Below are positions 17,518 to 26,199 of a stretch of DNA of 64,000 nt, in pieces. The DNA comes from an uncultured beta proteobacterium. Its GTDB lineage: Bacteria > Pseudomonadota > Gammaproteobacteria > Burkholderiales > Burkholderiaceae_C. The position numbers and the translations under genes were made by a program. The stretch lies in the NCBI GenBank assembly GCA_903869595.1, contig CAIPZV010000044.1, positions 38,466 through 102,465 on the forward strand, read 5' to 3'. Positions within the stretch are counted from its first letter, which is position 1. Every line of letters begins with the position of its first letter. The notes beneath the pieces were generated by a model. That model was not told the DNA's origin. It saw only the letters and a program-made list of their open reading frames with translations, and made no database searches.

Positions 17518-18210
17518 ATGTTGGAAATAAAAACTAATTTACAAGCAATTTCGCTGCGCATCGATAAAGCTTGCGCGGCGGCGGGTCGGACGCCAATGGC
17601 GGTGCGGCTCCTGGCGGTGTCTAAAACCTTTCCCGCGCAAGCGGTCGCCCAGGCCCATGCGGCAGGGCAGATCGATTTCGGCGAAAACTACATCCAAGAG
17701 GGCGTGGAAAAAATCCAGGCCCTGGCGCATTTACCCCTGGTGTGGCACTGCATTGGCCCGATCCAAAGCAATAAAACCCGTCTGGTGGCCGAACATTTCG
17801 ACTGGGTGCATTCGGTGGACCGATTCAAAATTGCGCAAAGGCTGAGCGAGCAAAGACCGACGTCGCGCGCGCCGCTGCAGGTTTGTATCCAGGTCAATGT
17901 CGATGGCGGGCCGACCAAGGCCGGCGTACCGCCTGAACAGGCTGCTGAGCTGGCCCGCCAGATTGCCAGCCTGCCGGGCTTGCGCCTGCGCGGCATCATG
18001 AGCATCCCTGAGCCTGCGCCGGACTTTGCCAGCGCATTGGAAGTCCATCAGCGCAGCCACGCTCTGTACGAATCCCTCAAAGCCCAAGGCTTTGACCTGG
18101 ATACTTTGTCTTTGGGCATGAGCGCAGATTTGGAAGCCGCTATCCACGCGGGCAGCACGATGGTGCGGGTGGGGTCGGCGATTTTTGGAGCCCGCAGCTA
18201 TCAGGCATAA
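17518..18210 (+). CDS. yggS: YggS family pyridoxal-phosphate homeostasis protein
   Basis: 230 residues, alanine-racemase N-terminal fold. The PLP lysine is K36 in LLAVSKTFP; FGENYIQE, WHCIGPIQSNK and LSMGMSADLEAAI-like segments (here SLGMSADLEAAI, then GSTMVRVGSAIFGAR) are family hallmarks. YggS/PLPBP carries PLP and controls B6 and amino-acid balance without enzymatic activity. Length is normal. The stop is followed directly by the hairpin at 18213. Confidence 0.95.
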   Translation: MLEIKTNLQAISLRIDKACAAAGRTPMAVRLLAVSKTFPAQAVAQAHAAGQIDFGENYIQEGVEKIQALAHLPLVWHCIGPIQSNKTRLVAEHFDWVHSVDRFKIAQRLSEQRPTSRAPLQVCIQVNVDGGPTKAGVPPEQAAELARQIASLPGLRLRGIMSIPEPAPDFASALEVHQRSHALYESLKAQGFDLDTLSLGMSADLEAAIHAGSTMVRVGSAIFGARSYQA

Positions 18211-18238
18211 AAAAGCCCTTGCTAAAAAGCAAGGGCTT
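18211..18238 (-). terminator. Perfect Rho-independent terminator (minus strand)
   Basis: AAGCCCTTGCT (18213-18223), AAAA loop, AGCAAGGGCTT (18228-18238): a perfect 11-bp stem. On the minus strand it is followed by a run of T (plus-strand A at 18209-18214), so it efficiently ends leftward transcription. On the plus strand no T run follows, so it is at most a 3' stabiliser for yggS. Confidence 0.85.
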
Positions 18239-18269
18239 ACATCAAAGTAAACCGTTTTACAAATCGCAT
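18237..18269 (-). CDS. Ten-residue mini-ORF with strong ribosome site next to a terminator
   Basis: ATG-CGA-TTT-GTA-AAA-CGG-TTT-ACT-TTG-ATG-TAA encodes MRFVKRFTLM. It is preceded by a consensus AAGGAGAT (18277-18284) with ideal 7-nt spacing, and its stop codon runs into the terminator stem. The 5' side (18300-18360) is AT-rich, suitable for a promoter. No downstream gene on this strand is close enough for a classical attenuator: yggS lies antisense and pilT starts 0.8 kb away. It could be a peptide-coding small RNA or a translated regulatory leader of a short RNA. Too short for homology judgement by eye. Confidence 0.45.
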   Translation of the reverse strand: MRFVKRFTLM

Positions 18270-18375
18270 ACTGAATATCTCCTTGGCTGTTGAGGGCGAT
18301 GTAATTTGATAAAAACAAATAAATTGTTAAAAACATCAAATTCGCGGCGTAATCTAACCCCGATGTCATCGTTTT

Positions 18376-18426
18376 GTAATACGGGTAAACCCGTTTCTCA
18401 CCAAGTCAGAGGTCAATCTGTATTAC
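18376..18426. repeat. Nested inverted repeats upstream of the mini-ORF
   Basis: GTAATAC (18376-18382) pairs with GTATTAC (18420-18426), and inside lies ACGGGT-AA-ACCCGT (18381-18394). The structure lies about 100 bp upstream of the mini-ORF, in the 257-bp gap before the SemiSWEET stop, and may be an operator or the structured 3' region of the SemiSWEET transcript. Confidence 0.35.
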
Positions 18427-18495
18427 AGGTATCCCCGTTGCATGGGCATTGCTTGATGCAGTGCAGCACCAGCGCTCTGACATGAGCGGATGCTC

Positions 18496-18753
18496 TTATT
18501 TCCGGTAGCGCAGCTTCATCAGCAATATCGCTAGCGCCAGTGACAGGGTGATGCCATTGGCGATGATGACCGGCCAGGCCGTTAACAGCCAGCCGTAGAC
18601 CATCCAGTGCGCGATGCCGATGGTCAGTACGGTGTACATGCCCAGCGAAATGCCGCTTACGTCCTTGGTGCAGAAGGTGTGCCAGACCTGAGGCAGGAAG
18701 GCGACCGTGGTCAGGGTGGCGCCTACGGTACCTATGGTGTCGGTAAGGTTCAT
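18496..18753 (-). CDS. SemiSWEET sugar transporter (PQ-loop)
   Basis: 85 residues, three membrane helices. The PQ motif lies in helix 1 (TTVAFLPQVWHTFCTKDVSG) and the SGISLGMYTVLTIG segment follows; both are characteristic of bacterial SemiSWEETs, which act as dimers to move small sugars down a gradient. It ends in the basic RYRK tail. It starts 8 bp after the dacB stop, so it is probably cotranscribed with dacB. Confidence 0.88.
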   Translation of the reverse strand: MNLTDTIGTVGATLTTVAFLPQVWHTFCTKDVSGISLGMYTVLTIGIAHWMVYGWLLTAWPVIIANGITLSLALAILLMKLRYRK

Positions 18754-18761
18754 AAATGCGT

Positions 18762-20186
18762 TTATTTGTCCTGGGCGGCCCAGTCCACCAGCGCGTCAAG
18801 CACAGGGCGCGCGGCCGCTGCATTGGCATGGTTGATCAAGGCGACTACGGCATAGCGTTTGCCGCTGGCGGCGTCGACATAGCCCGCGATGGCGTTCACG
18901 CCTTGGATGCTGCCGGTCTTGAGGTGTGCGCTACCCGCCGCGCGGGCTTTGGAGCGTACTAGCGTGCCGTCGATACCGCTAATCGGCAGGGATGCAATCA
19001 ATTCGGGCATCAAAGGCGAGCGGTAAGCGTGTTGCAGCAAAAGGCCGAGGGCGCGGGCGCTAACGCGTTCGCTGCGCGACAGGCCGGCGCCGTTGTCCAC
19101 TAAAGGCGCGTCTTCCGTGCCTATGCGCGCCTCCCACCATTTTTGCAACACAGCGCGCGATTGTTCGGCCCGCGCCGTGGCGCTGCCGCCCTCGCGCCCC
19201 AGGGTTAAAAAGACTTGCTGGGCCATGACGTTATTGCTGTATTTGTTGATTTCGCGCACTACCTCGGCCAGCGGCGGCGAGCGCCACTCCAGCAGCGGCT
19301 GGGCCTCTAGCAGTTTGGCGGGCACCGTGCCCCAGCGCGCGCTACCGTCTAGGCCCGCGCCCATGCTGCGCCACAGGCCTTGCACCGCGCGTGGCGCATA
19401 ACTCGCTGGATCTGCATAGGCAATCGGCCAGATTTTTTCACCGCAACTGGCGGGCAGGGTGCCGCCAAAGCGGATGCGCAGGGGGTCGGAAAAATCGGCC
19501 TTCAATCCCGCGCGGTAGTCGTTGCAGGCGCCGCTGCCCAGCGGCACGCTGTCCTGGGTTTGCACGCCCCACAAAGGCGGGTCGTACTGCACCCGCGCCA
19601 CACGCCCGCCGGGCTCGGGTGTGAAGGTCATGACGATAGATTTGTAATTGATGAGCAGCGCCTCGGGCCGCGCGTTGTAGGGGCGCAGCGGTTCGCCATC
19701 AAAAGCCGCCGGATCTTGGTCTGGCACATAAAACGCACTGTTGTCCAGCACGATGTCGCCGCTGATGCGCGTAATGCCCAGGCCTTGCACCCGGCGCAGC
19801 AGCAGCCATAAGCGTTCTAAGACGAGTTGCGGATCGCCCTGGCCTTGGATGTACAAATTACCGGCCAGCGTGCCATCGCGCACCGGGCCGTCGATGTACA
19901 CCGGCGTGCTCCAGCTAAACGCCGGCCCCAGCAAGTCCAGCGCCGCGTAGGTGGTGAGCAACTTTATGACCGAGGCCGCTTGCATGGGCGCTTCAGTGCG
20001 GTGCTGCAAGCGCGGCGCGGCTTTGGCATCTTGCGCGTCCACTACCAAAAAGGCGGTGGCGCTAGCCGGGATGCGGGCGCGTTGTAAAGCCTCTTCCAGC
20101 GCGGTCGGCAGCTGGGCCTGCGCTATTGCGCTGAACGTAAATAAAAGCGAAGCCAAGCCTTGCCGCAGGTGGAGATAAAAACCCAT
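18762..20186 (-). CDS. dacB: D-alanyl-D-alanine carboxypeptidase/endopeptidase (PBP4 type)
   Basis: 474 residues with an N-terminal signal peptide (cleavage near AQA-QL). Class C penicillin-binding motifs are present: SVIK at 72-75 with nucleophile S72, SNN at 317-319, and KTG at 423-425. The long insertion between SxxK and SxN is typical of PBP4. It trims or opens peptidoglycan cross-links in the periplasm. A GATAAT box lies 5 nt before the ATG. The downstream partner is a SemiSWEET. Confidence 0.93.
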   Translation of the reverse strand: MGFYLHLRQGLASLLFTFSAIAQAQLPTALEEALQRARIPASATAFLVVDAQDAKAAPRLQHRTEAPMQAASVIKLLTTYAALDLLGPAFSWSTPVYIDGPVRDGTLAGNLYIQGQGDPQLVLERLWLLLRRVQGLGITRISGDIVLDNSAFYVPDQDPAAFDGEPLRPYNARPEALLINYKSIVMTFTPEPGGRVARVQYDPPLWGVQTQDSVPLGSGACNDYRAGLKADFSDPLRIRFGGTLPASCGEKIWPIAYADPASYAPRAVQGLWRSMGAGLDGSARWGTVPAKLLEAQPLLEWRSPPLAEVVREINKYSNNVMAQQVFLTLGREGGSATARAEQSRAVLQKWWEARIGTEDAPLVDNGAGLSRSERVSARALGLLLQHAYRSPLMPELIASLPISGIDGTLVRSKARAAGSAHLKTGSIQGVNAIAGYVDAASGKRYAVVALINHANAAAARPVLDALVDWAAQDK

Positions 20187-20250
20187 GGCTGATTATCGGT
20201 GGCAAGGTGTGTGCGGTGTTACCGGGTGGGTACGGGCGCGACGGGGCTTA

Positions 20251-20276
20251 CTTTTCTTTGCTTGGGTAAAGAAAAG
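20251..20276. repeat. Hairpin repeat copy 1
   Basis: CTTTTCTTT ... AAAGAAAAG with 9-bp arms, flanked by CTTA on the left and followed by TTGGTAAAAGAAAGG. Diverged in the loop relative to copy 2. Confidence 0.6.
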
Positions 20277-20364
20277 TTGGTAAAAGAAAGGTTGGTTTTA
20301 GGCGGCTGTTTTTTGGGATGCCGGTTTCGGCCTGTTGACCGGCCTACGCCTGCCGCGGGCCTTA

Positions 20365-20390
20365 CTTTTCTTTGCTTCGCCAAAGAAAAG
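20365..20390. repeat. Hairpin repeat copy 2
   Basis: CTTTTCTTTG-CTTCGC-CAAAGAAAAG, perfect 10-bp arms, again preceded by CTTA and followed by ATAAGCAAAAGAAAGG. The two copies lie 114 bp apart in the same orientation. Confidence 0.7.
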
Positions 20391-20956
20391 ATAAGCAAAA
20401 GAAAGGCGAGCCAAAGGCCGTGGCCCTGTCGGGCTGCCTTGCGCTACTCGCGTCGCCCGGGGTCGGGCGCAAACTCGCTACGCTCAAACAAGCGCCCGCC
20501 CTGATCCGGTCGCCGCTGCGTTGCTCAGCACGGCCTATGGCGGCGGGGGCCCGCGTTTGCTCGTTCGCTTCGCTCACATTGCACACGCTTGTTGGCGGGC
20601 TGCGCGCGCTGTCGTGGCAGCCCTCGCTTCCGCCACAACAAGCAAAACCACAACCGCACCCACAGCCGCAGCCGAAGCCGTAGCCGCGCCAAGTCCTAAT
20701 CCATTTACTACGACCGCCCCTTCCCCAACCTGGGCAAACAAACCCGCACCGCAATGCCCCGATTCAAAAACACCTCTCCAAAACAAAAAAACAAAATCGG
20801 GTATTCCAGCTCCCCTTCACCCCGGCGGGGGTGAAGGGGCGGGGGGAAGCGGGGGGCAAATCAGCGGCGGACAAAAGAAAGTCCAACAAGCAAGAATCCC
20901 AAGCTAACTCCTGTTTTTGGCTATCGACGCCTCAAGCCCCCTGCGGATGGGCCGCG

Positions 20957-20962
20957 TACACT
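20957..20962 (+). promoter_or_regulatory. -10-like box of the MFS gene, leaderless pattern
   Basis: TACACT ends 6 nt before ATG 20969; no Shine-Dalgarno is seen. Confidence 0.3.
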
Positions 20963-20968
20963 GCCCCG

Positions 20969-22165
20969 ATGAACAGAAATTTATGGCTCCTAGCCCTCTG
21001 CCAAGGCTTCTTACTCACCAACAACATCGCTTTTGTAGCCATCAATGGCTTAGTCGGCTTTAGTCTGGCGCCCATGGCCTGGATGGCCACGCTGCCGGTG
21101 ATGGGCTACGTGCTGGGTTCGGCTTTTTCAACACCCATCGTGGCGCGCGTGCAGGCCCGGTGGGGCAGGCGCATCGGGTTTCAAACCGGCCTGCTGGTCG
21201 CCTTGCTGTCCACCCTGTTGGCCGCCTGGGCCATAGACGCCCACAGTTTCTGGGGCCTGGTGTGCGCCACGTTTGTCGCCGGTTACTACAGCGCCAATGG
21301 CCAGCTCTACCGTTTTGCCGCCGCCGAACTGGCGCTGCCCGAGGCGCGTGAGCGCGCGGTGTCCTGGGTGTTGGCCGCTGGTTTGTTCGGCGCGGTGGTG
21401 GGGCCGTATTTAGCAGTCCACTCTATGCAAATTTGGCAGGTGCCTTTTGTGGGCGCTTATTTGGCGCTGGCGGCGGTGGCGCTGCTGTCTTTGCTCATCA
21501 TGGGCCGCATCGAGTTCGCGCCCGAGCCGGTGCGGGTGGCAGGTGCTGCGCCGCAGGACAGGGGCCGCAGCGTCTGGCAACTCTTGCGCGAACCGGTGTT
21601 TTTTGTCGCCTGCATGGCCGCCGCGCTGGGCTATGGCGTAATGAATCTTTTGATGGCGGCCACCCCTTTGGCTATGCAGCAATGCGGGCTGGACTTTGGG
21701 GCCACCGCCATGGTTCTGCAATGGCATGTACTGGGCATGTTCGCGCCAGGCTTTTTTACCGGCGATTTCATTAAGCGCTGGGGTGCGCTGCCGGTAATGG
21801 GCGTGGGCGTGCTGCTCAACGTCGCTTGTGTCGTGGTAGCGCTCAGCGGGGTGGATGTGTTGCAGTTCAGCGTGGCTTTGTTTTTGCTGGGCGTGGGCTG
21901 GAACTTTTTGTTCACTGGTGGCACCAGCTTGTCTTTACAGGCCTATGCGCCGCATGAAAAAGACCGCGCGCAGGCGGTTATCAACTTTGCGGTGTTCGCG
22001 GTCATGGCGCTCACTTCTTTTGCCTCCGGGGCTTTGGTGACTACCAGCGGCTGGTTCTGGCTCAATGCGCTGTCGCTGCTGCCGCTGGCCTTGACCGCCT
22101 GGATGCTCTGGTCTTTGCACCGTCGCGGTACGGGGACGCCGCCTGCGGCTCCCGTCGCCGTCTGA
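20969..22165 (+). CDS. MFS transporter
   Basis: 398 residues, about 12 membrane spans. RVQARWGRRIGFQ after span 2 is the MFS loop 2-3 motif (G-x-x-x-D/R-R-x-G-R-R). C-terminal half has GVGWNFLFTGGTSL and HEKDRAQAVINFAVF, typical of a drug/unknown-substrate MFS branch widespread in Burkholderiales. The start at ATG 20969 is preferred because the upstream 46 codons come from the repeat block and are low complexity. No adjacent regulator; substrate unknown. Confidence 0.8.
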   Translation: MNRNLWLLALCQGFLLTNNIAFVAINGLVGFSLAPMAWMATLPVMGYVLGSAFSTPIVARVQARWGRRIGFQTGLLVALLSTLLAAWAIDAHSFWGLVCATFVAGYYSANGQLYRFAAAELALPEARERAVSWVLAAGLFGAVVGPYLAVHSMQIWQVPFVGAYLALAAVALLSLLIMGRIEFAPEPVRVAGAAPQDRGRSVWQLLREPVFFVACMAAALGYGVMNLLMAATPLAMQQCGLDFGATAMVLQWHVLGMFAPGFFTGDFIKRWGALPVMGVGVLLNVACVVVALSGVDVLQFSVALFLLGVGWNFLFTGGTSLSLQAYAPHEKDRAQAVINFAVFAVMALTSFASGALVTTSGWFWLNALSLLPLALTAWMLWSLHRRGTGTPPAAPVAV

Positions 22166-22320
22166 TTTGCGCTTTCCTGCCCCGGCCCTTTTGCGCCTGG
22201 TGGCTTTCAGACGGCCCCGTACAATGCGCGGTTGATCTTTGCCCCCACCGGGGCGCCTGTCACCCCCGGCTGCCGCCTTGTCCGGCACCCGATTTCAAGC
22301 CATTTTCCGGGAGTTATCCA

Positions 22321-22647
22321 ATGTTTATTTCTTCGGCCTTTGCCCAAACCGCGCCTGCTGCGGGCGGCGACATGCAATCGACCCTCATGAGCATGCTGCC
22401 TTTGGCGCTGATGTTTGTGGTGCTGTATTTCGTCATGATCCGCCCGCAGATGAAAAAGCAAAAAGAGCACGCAGCCATGATCGCCGCCCTGGCCAAAGGC
22501 GATGAAGTAATTACCGGCGGCGGCCTCTTGGGCAAAGTCAGCAAAATGGGCGATACCTTTATCGGGCTGGAAGTCTCGCCCGGCGTGGACATCCAAGTCC
22601 AGCGCAGCGCTGTCATCCAGGTGCTGCCCAAAGGCTCCATCAAGTAA
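22321..22647 (+). CDS. yajC: Sec translocon accessory subunit YajC
   Basis: 108 residues with one N-terminal membrane span (LPLALMFVVLYFVMIRPQ) followed by KKQKEH and the beta-rich cytosolic domain (GDEVITGGGLLGKV, GDTFIGLEVSPG). YajC joins SecDF-YidC and stimulates protein export. It is the first gene of yajC-secD-secF; the usual upstream tgt/queA genes are absent, replaced here by an MFS gene. Confidence 0.95.
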   Translation: MFISSAFAQTAPAAGGDMQSTLMSMLPLALMFVVLYFVMIRPQMKKQKEHAAMIAALAKGDEVITGGGLLGKVSKMGDTFIGLEVSPGVDIQVQRSAVIQVLPKGSIK

Positions 22648-22685
22648 TTCTCTTTTTTAGCGCAGCTTAGGCGGCCATTGATCTT

Positions 22686-24581
22686 ATGAACCGTTATTCC
22701 CTGTGGAAATACGCGATCTTGCTGGTCGCGCTGCTGATCGGCGGCTTGTACGCGCTGCCTAATATGTTCGGCGAATCACCGGCGGTGCAGGTCTCGGTGG
22801 CCAAAGCCTCGCTCAAGCTGGACCTGGGCACCGTGACGCAGGTGCAAGAGGCCCTCAAGGCGGCGGGCATCAACCCCGAAGTGGTGACGCTGGACGGTAA
22901 CTCGATCAAGGCACGCTTTGCCAGCACCGATGTGCAGCTCAAGGCCAAAGACGTGATGTCGCAGGCGCTGAACCCGGACGCGGCCAATCCCTCCTATGTG
23001 GTGGCGCTCAACCTCTTATCGCGCTCACCGGCTTGGCTCAGTGGACTGCATGCTTCGCCTATGTACCTAGGCCTGGATTTGCGCGGCGGCGTGCACTTTA
23101 TGTTGCAAGTCGATATGCAAGCGGCTTTGAGCAAAAAAGCCGAATCCCTGGCCGGCGATTTGCGCAGCGCCATGCGCGAAAAAAGCATACGCCACGGCGG
23201 CATCAGCCGCAACGCGCAAACCGTGGAGATCCGTTTTCGTGATGCCGCGATGGTTGAATCTGCCAAGCGCTTGATACAAGACCAGTTTCCCGATTTGGTT
23301 GTCGCCGAAAGTGTGGAAGCAGGCGAGACCAAGCTGGTCGCCAGTATCCAAGCCGTGGCTGCACGCAAGGTGCAAGAGCAGGCACTCAAGCAGAACATCA
23401 CAACCCTGCACAACCGGATTAACGAGTTGGGCGTGGCCGAGCCAGTGATTCAACAGCAGGGCCTGGACCGCATCGTGGTGCAATTGCCTGGCGTGCAGGA
23501 TACGGCCAAGGCCAAAGACATTCTGGGTCGCACTGCCACCCTGGAAATCCGCATGGTCGAAGACGGCGCCGAAGCGCGTGCCGCGGAAACCGGCACCGGC
23601 CCGGTGCCCTTGGGCGCGGAACGCTTTTTAGAGCGCAACGGCGCGCCGGTGATTGTGAAAAAGCAAGTCATCCTGACGGGCGAAAACCTGACCGACGCCC
23701 AGCCTGGCTTTGACAGCCAGACGCAAGAGGCGGCGGTGCACCTGACGCTTGACGCTAAAGGCGCTCGCATCTTCCGCGATGTGACGCGCGAGAGCGTGGG
23801 CAAGCGGATGGCGATTTTGCTGTTTGAAAAAGGCAAGGGCGAGGTAGTGACCGCACCCGTGATCCGCTCCGAAATCGGCGGCGGACGGGTGCAGATTTCC
23901 GGCCGTATGACCACGGTGGAAGCGGCTGATACCGCGCTGCTCTTGCGCGCTGGATCGCTGGCCGCGCCTATGGAAATTATTGAAGAGCGCACCATCGGGC
24001 CTTCGCTGGGCGCGGAAAACATTGCCAAGGGCTTTAACAGCGTCACTTGGGGCTTTGCCGCCGTGGCGGTGTTTATGTGCCTGTACTACCTTCTGTTCGG
24101 CGTGATTTCCAGTGTGGCGCTGGCGCTTAATTTATTGCTGCTGGTAGCCGTTTTATCCATGCTGCAAGCCACGCTTACCTTGCCAGGTATGGCGGCGATG
24201 GCGCTGGTGCTGGGCATGGCGATTGACGCGAACGTGCTGATCAATGAGCGCGTCCGCGAGGAGCTGCGTAACGGCGCTTCGCCCCAAGCGGCCATCCATG
24301 CCGGTTACGACCGCGCATGGGCCACGATTCTGGACTCCAACGTCACCACCTTAATTGCCGGCCTGGCCTTGCTGGCCTTCGGCTCCGGTCCGGTGCGTGG
24401 CTTTGCGGTGGTGCACTGTTTAGGCATTTTGACCAGTATGTTTTCCGGCGTGTTCTTCTCGCGCGGCGTGGTCAATCTTTGGTACGGTCGGCAGAAGAAA
24501 CTGAAATCTGTTTCCATCGGCACCGTCTGGCGTCCCGATGGCGGCACCGGCACCGCGCTTACCGTGGATGGGGAGAAATAA
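22686..24581 (+). CDS. secD: Protein translocase subunit SecD
   Basis: 631 residues, six predicted spans in an RND-like arrangement: span 1 at about 7-25, a large periplasmic region with the GLDLRGGVHF motif, and five C-terminal spans including VLGMAIDANVLINERVREE, the conserved proton-relay region. It uses the proton-motive force to pull preproteins across. Length is typical for betaproteobacterial SecD. It ends 2 bp before the secF start. Confidence 0.97.
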   Translation: MNRYSLWKYAILLVALLIGGLYALPNMFGESPAVQVSVAKASLKLDLGTVTQVQEALKAAGINPEVVTLDGNSIKARFASTDVQLKAKDVMSQALNPDAANPSYVVALNLLSRSPAWLSGLHASPMYLGLDLRGGVHFMLQVDMQAALSKKAESLAGDLRSAMREKSIRHGGISRNAQTVEIRFRDAAMVESAKRLIQDQFPDLVVAESVEAGETKLVASIQAVAARKVQEQALKQNITTLHNRINELGVAEPVIQQQGLDRIVVQLPGVQDTAKAKDILGRTATLEIRMVEDGAEARAAETGTGPVPLGAERFLERNGAPVIVKKQVILTGENLTDAQPGFDSQTQEAAVHLTLDAKGARIFRDVTRESVGKRMAILLFEKGKGEVVTAPVIRSEIGGGRVQISGRMTTVEAADTALLLRAGSLAAPMEIIEERTIGPSLGAENIAKGFNSVTWGFAAVAVFMCLYYLLFGVISSVALALNLLLLVAVLSMLQATLTLPGMAAMALVLGMAIDANVLINERVREELRNGASPQAAIHAGYDRAWATILDSNVTTLIAGLALLAFGSGPVRGFAVVHCLGILTSMFSGVFFSRGVVNLWYGRQKKLKSVSIGTVWRPDGGTGTALTVDGEK

Positions 24582-24583
24582 AT

Positions 24584-25537
24584 ATGGAATTTTTCAAAAT
24601 TCGCCGCGATATTCCATTTATGCGCCATGCCTTGGTGCTCAACGGGATTTCACTGATTACTTTCCTAGCCGCTGTGTTTTTCCTGTTTTCACGCGGGCTG
24701 CATTTGTCGGTTGAATTTACCGGCGGCACGCTCATGGAAGTGGGATATTCCCAAAGCGCTGATTTGGCTGCTATCCGCAGCACGGTCGATGGCCTGGGCA
24801 TTAAAGATGTGCAGGTGCAAAACTTCGGCACCGCGCAAGATGTGCTGATTCGCATGCCAGCGCAAAAAGGCGGCACGCCAGGCCAGCAAAGTGAAAAAGT
24901 ATTGGCCGCGCTCAAGGCGGCTGACCCCTCGGCTAATTTGCGCCGCACCGAGTTTGTCGGCCCGCAGGTGGGCGATGAACTAGCTACTGACGGCCTGAAG
25001 GCGCTGGCCTTTGTGGTGGTGGGCATCATGCTGTATCTGGCAGTGCGCTTTGAATGGAAGTTTGCCGTCGCCGCCATCATTGCGAACTTGCATGATGTGG
25101 TGATTATTCTGGGATTTTTCGCATTTTTTCAGTGGGAATTTTCATTACCGGTCTTGGCGGCGGTGCTGGCTGTGCTGGGTTATTCGGTGAATGAATCGGT
25201 AGTTATATTTGACCGTATCCGCGAGAACTTCAGGCGGTACCGCAAGATGAATACCGTAGAAATTATTGATAATGCGATTACATCCACCATCAGCCGCACC
25301 ATCATTACCCACGGCTGCACGCAGTTGATGGTTTTGTCTATGCTCTTATTTGGTGGCGCCACTTTGCATTATTTTGCGCTGGCGCTGACCATCGGCATTT
25401 TGTTTGGCATTTATTCCTCGGTGTTTGTGGCCGCAGCCATTGCGATGTGGCTGGGTATCACACGCGAGGATTTGATTAAAGGTCAGGTTAAGAAGGATAT
25501 AGACCCGAACGATCCAAACGCTGGCGCAACGGTCTAG
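24584..25537 (+). CDS. secF: Protein translocase subunit SecF
   Basis: 317 residues. EFTGGTLMEV after span 1 is the SecF signature; VLGYSVNESVVIFDRIRENF is the conserved cytosolic loop of the RND fold, and the C-terminal spans follow. It forms a complex with SecD. ATG 24584 directly follows the secD stop with GGGGAGAAATAA as ribosome site. It converges on the response-regulator gene, with no obvious terminator in the 27-bp gap. Confidence 0.96.
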   Translation: MEFFKIRRDIPFMRHALVLNGISLITFLAAVFFLFSRGLHLSVEFTGGTLMEVGYSQSADLAAIRSTVDGLGIKDVQVQNFGTAQDVLIRMPAQKGGTPGQQSEKVLAALKAADPSANLRRTEFVGPQVGDELATDGLKALAFVVVGIMLYLAVRFEWKFAVAAIIANLHDVVIILGFFAFFQWEFSLPVLAAVLAVLGYSVNESVVIFDRIRENFRRYRKMNTVEIIDNAITSTISRTIITHGCTQLMVLSMLLFGGATLHYFALALTIGILFGIYSSVFVAAAIAMWLGITREDLIKGQVKKDIDPNDPNAGATV

Positions 25538-25564
25538 ACCCACATCTGCAGGCCTCGCCCGCAA

Positions 25565-26158
25565 TCAGCCGTGTTTGTTGCGCGCCACCCGGCCGCTAAG
25601 CGCGTCCAAATAGCCTAATAAGCGCTCCGGCGGCACCGGCTTCTGGTACAAGGTCACCCACTCGGGCAGCTGTCCGATCTGACGGGCTTCGGCCGGGGTC
25701 TTGGCAGTGACCACCAATACCGCTAACGATTGGTAGGCGGACTCGATGGCCAGAGCGCGTATCAGGTGGTAGCCGTCAAAAGGCTCCATCATCAGGTCGG
25801 TAATTACCACATCAGGACGTTGGCGTTCGATTTGTATCAGCGCTTGCGAGCCATCTGCCGCGATGCTTAAGGCTACGGGATGTGCGCTGCGCTTGACCAA
25901 AGATTCGAAATACGCCACCTGCAAAGGGTCATCCTCGGCCAACAAAACCCGCAGTGCTCGGCGAGTCGATGTATCACTCATCCCCACGCGGTTGGGCATC
26001 ATTTTTTCTACCGCGCTACGGAAAATTCTGCGATGTCCACCCGAGGTAACCCAAGCCTCTAACTCGCCATTGGCCACCATTTTCTGTACCGTCGTGGTGG
26101 ATAAGCCCAGCAGGCGCGCCGCTTGTTGGCTGGTTAGGACGTCCGGTGTATCGTTCAT
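25565..26158 (-). CDS. HTH (excisionase-type)-receiver response regulator
   Basis: 197 residues with reversed architecture. An N-terminal MerR/excisionase-type helix-turn-helix (about 8-55; LTSQQAARLLGLSTTTVQKM, then TSGGHRRIFRSAVE) is followed by a complete receiver domain (about 70-190). Receiver residues: acidic pocket E75-D76-D77, phospho-acceptor D121, T151, K173. In most response regulators the receiver is N-terminal. There is no linked histidine kinase. A near-consensus promoter precedes it. Target genes cannot be read from sequence. Confidence 0.85.
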   Translation of the reverse strand: MNDTPDVLTSQQAARLLGLSTTTVQKMVANGELEAWVTSGGHRRIFRSAVEKMMPNRVGMSDTSTRRALRVLLAEDDPLQVAYFESLVKRSAHPVALSIAADGSQALIQIERQRPDVVITDLMMEPFDGYHLIRALAIESAYQSLAVLVVTAKTPAEARQIGQLPEWVTLYQKPVPPERLLGYLDALSGRVARNKHG

Positions 26159-26199
26159 GTTGTAAATCTTTACGTAATAAAAATGATAATAAATACCAT

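Larger units (their letters stand above)
20187..20968. repeat. Gene-free, repeat-rich intergenic block
   Basis: 782 bp without a convincing gene between dacB and the MFS gene. It holds two copies of a pyrimidine/purine hairpin (see 20251 and 20365), each followed by an AAAGAAAGG-like tail, then a G+C-rich stretch with stop-free frames on both strands, and an imperfect GCCGNA hexamer array (20660-20686). ORFs here have biased low-complexity products (for example a Cys/Gly run) and no ribosome sites. Comparable CTTTTCTTTG hairpin elements recur in Comamonadaceae intergenic DNA (from memory), so a dispersed repeat is likely. Confidence 0.55.

Noticed and set aside
20362..20754. 130-codon minus-strand frame in the repeat block
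   Set aside because: Translation is a Cys/Gly-rich run from the repeat sequence; no ribosome site and it begins and ends inside hairpin repeats.
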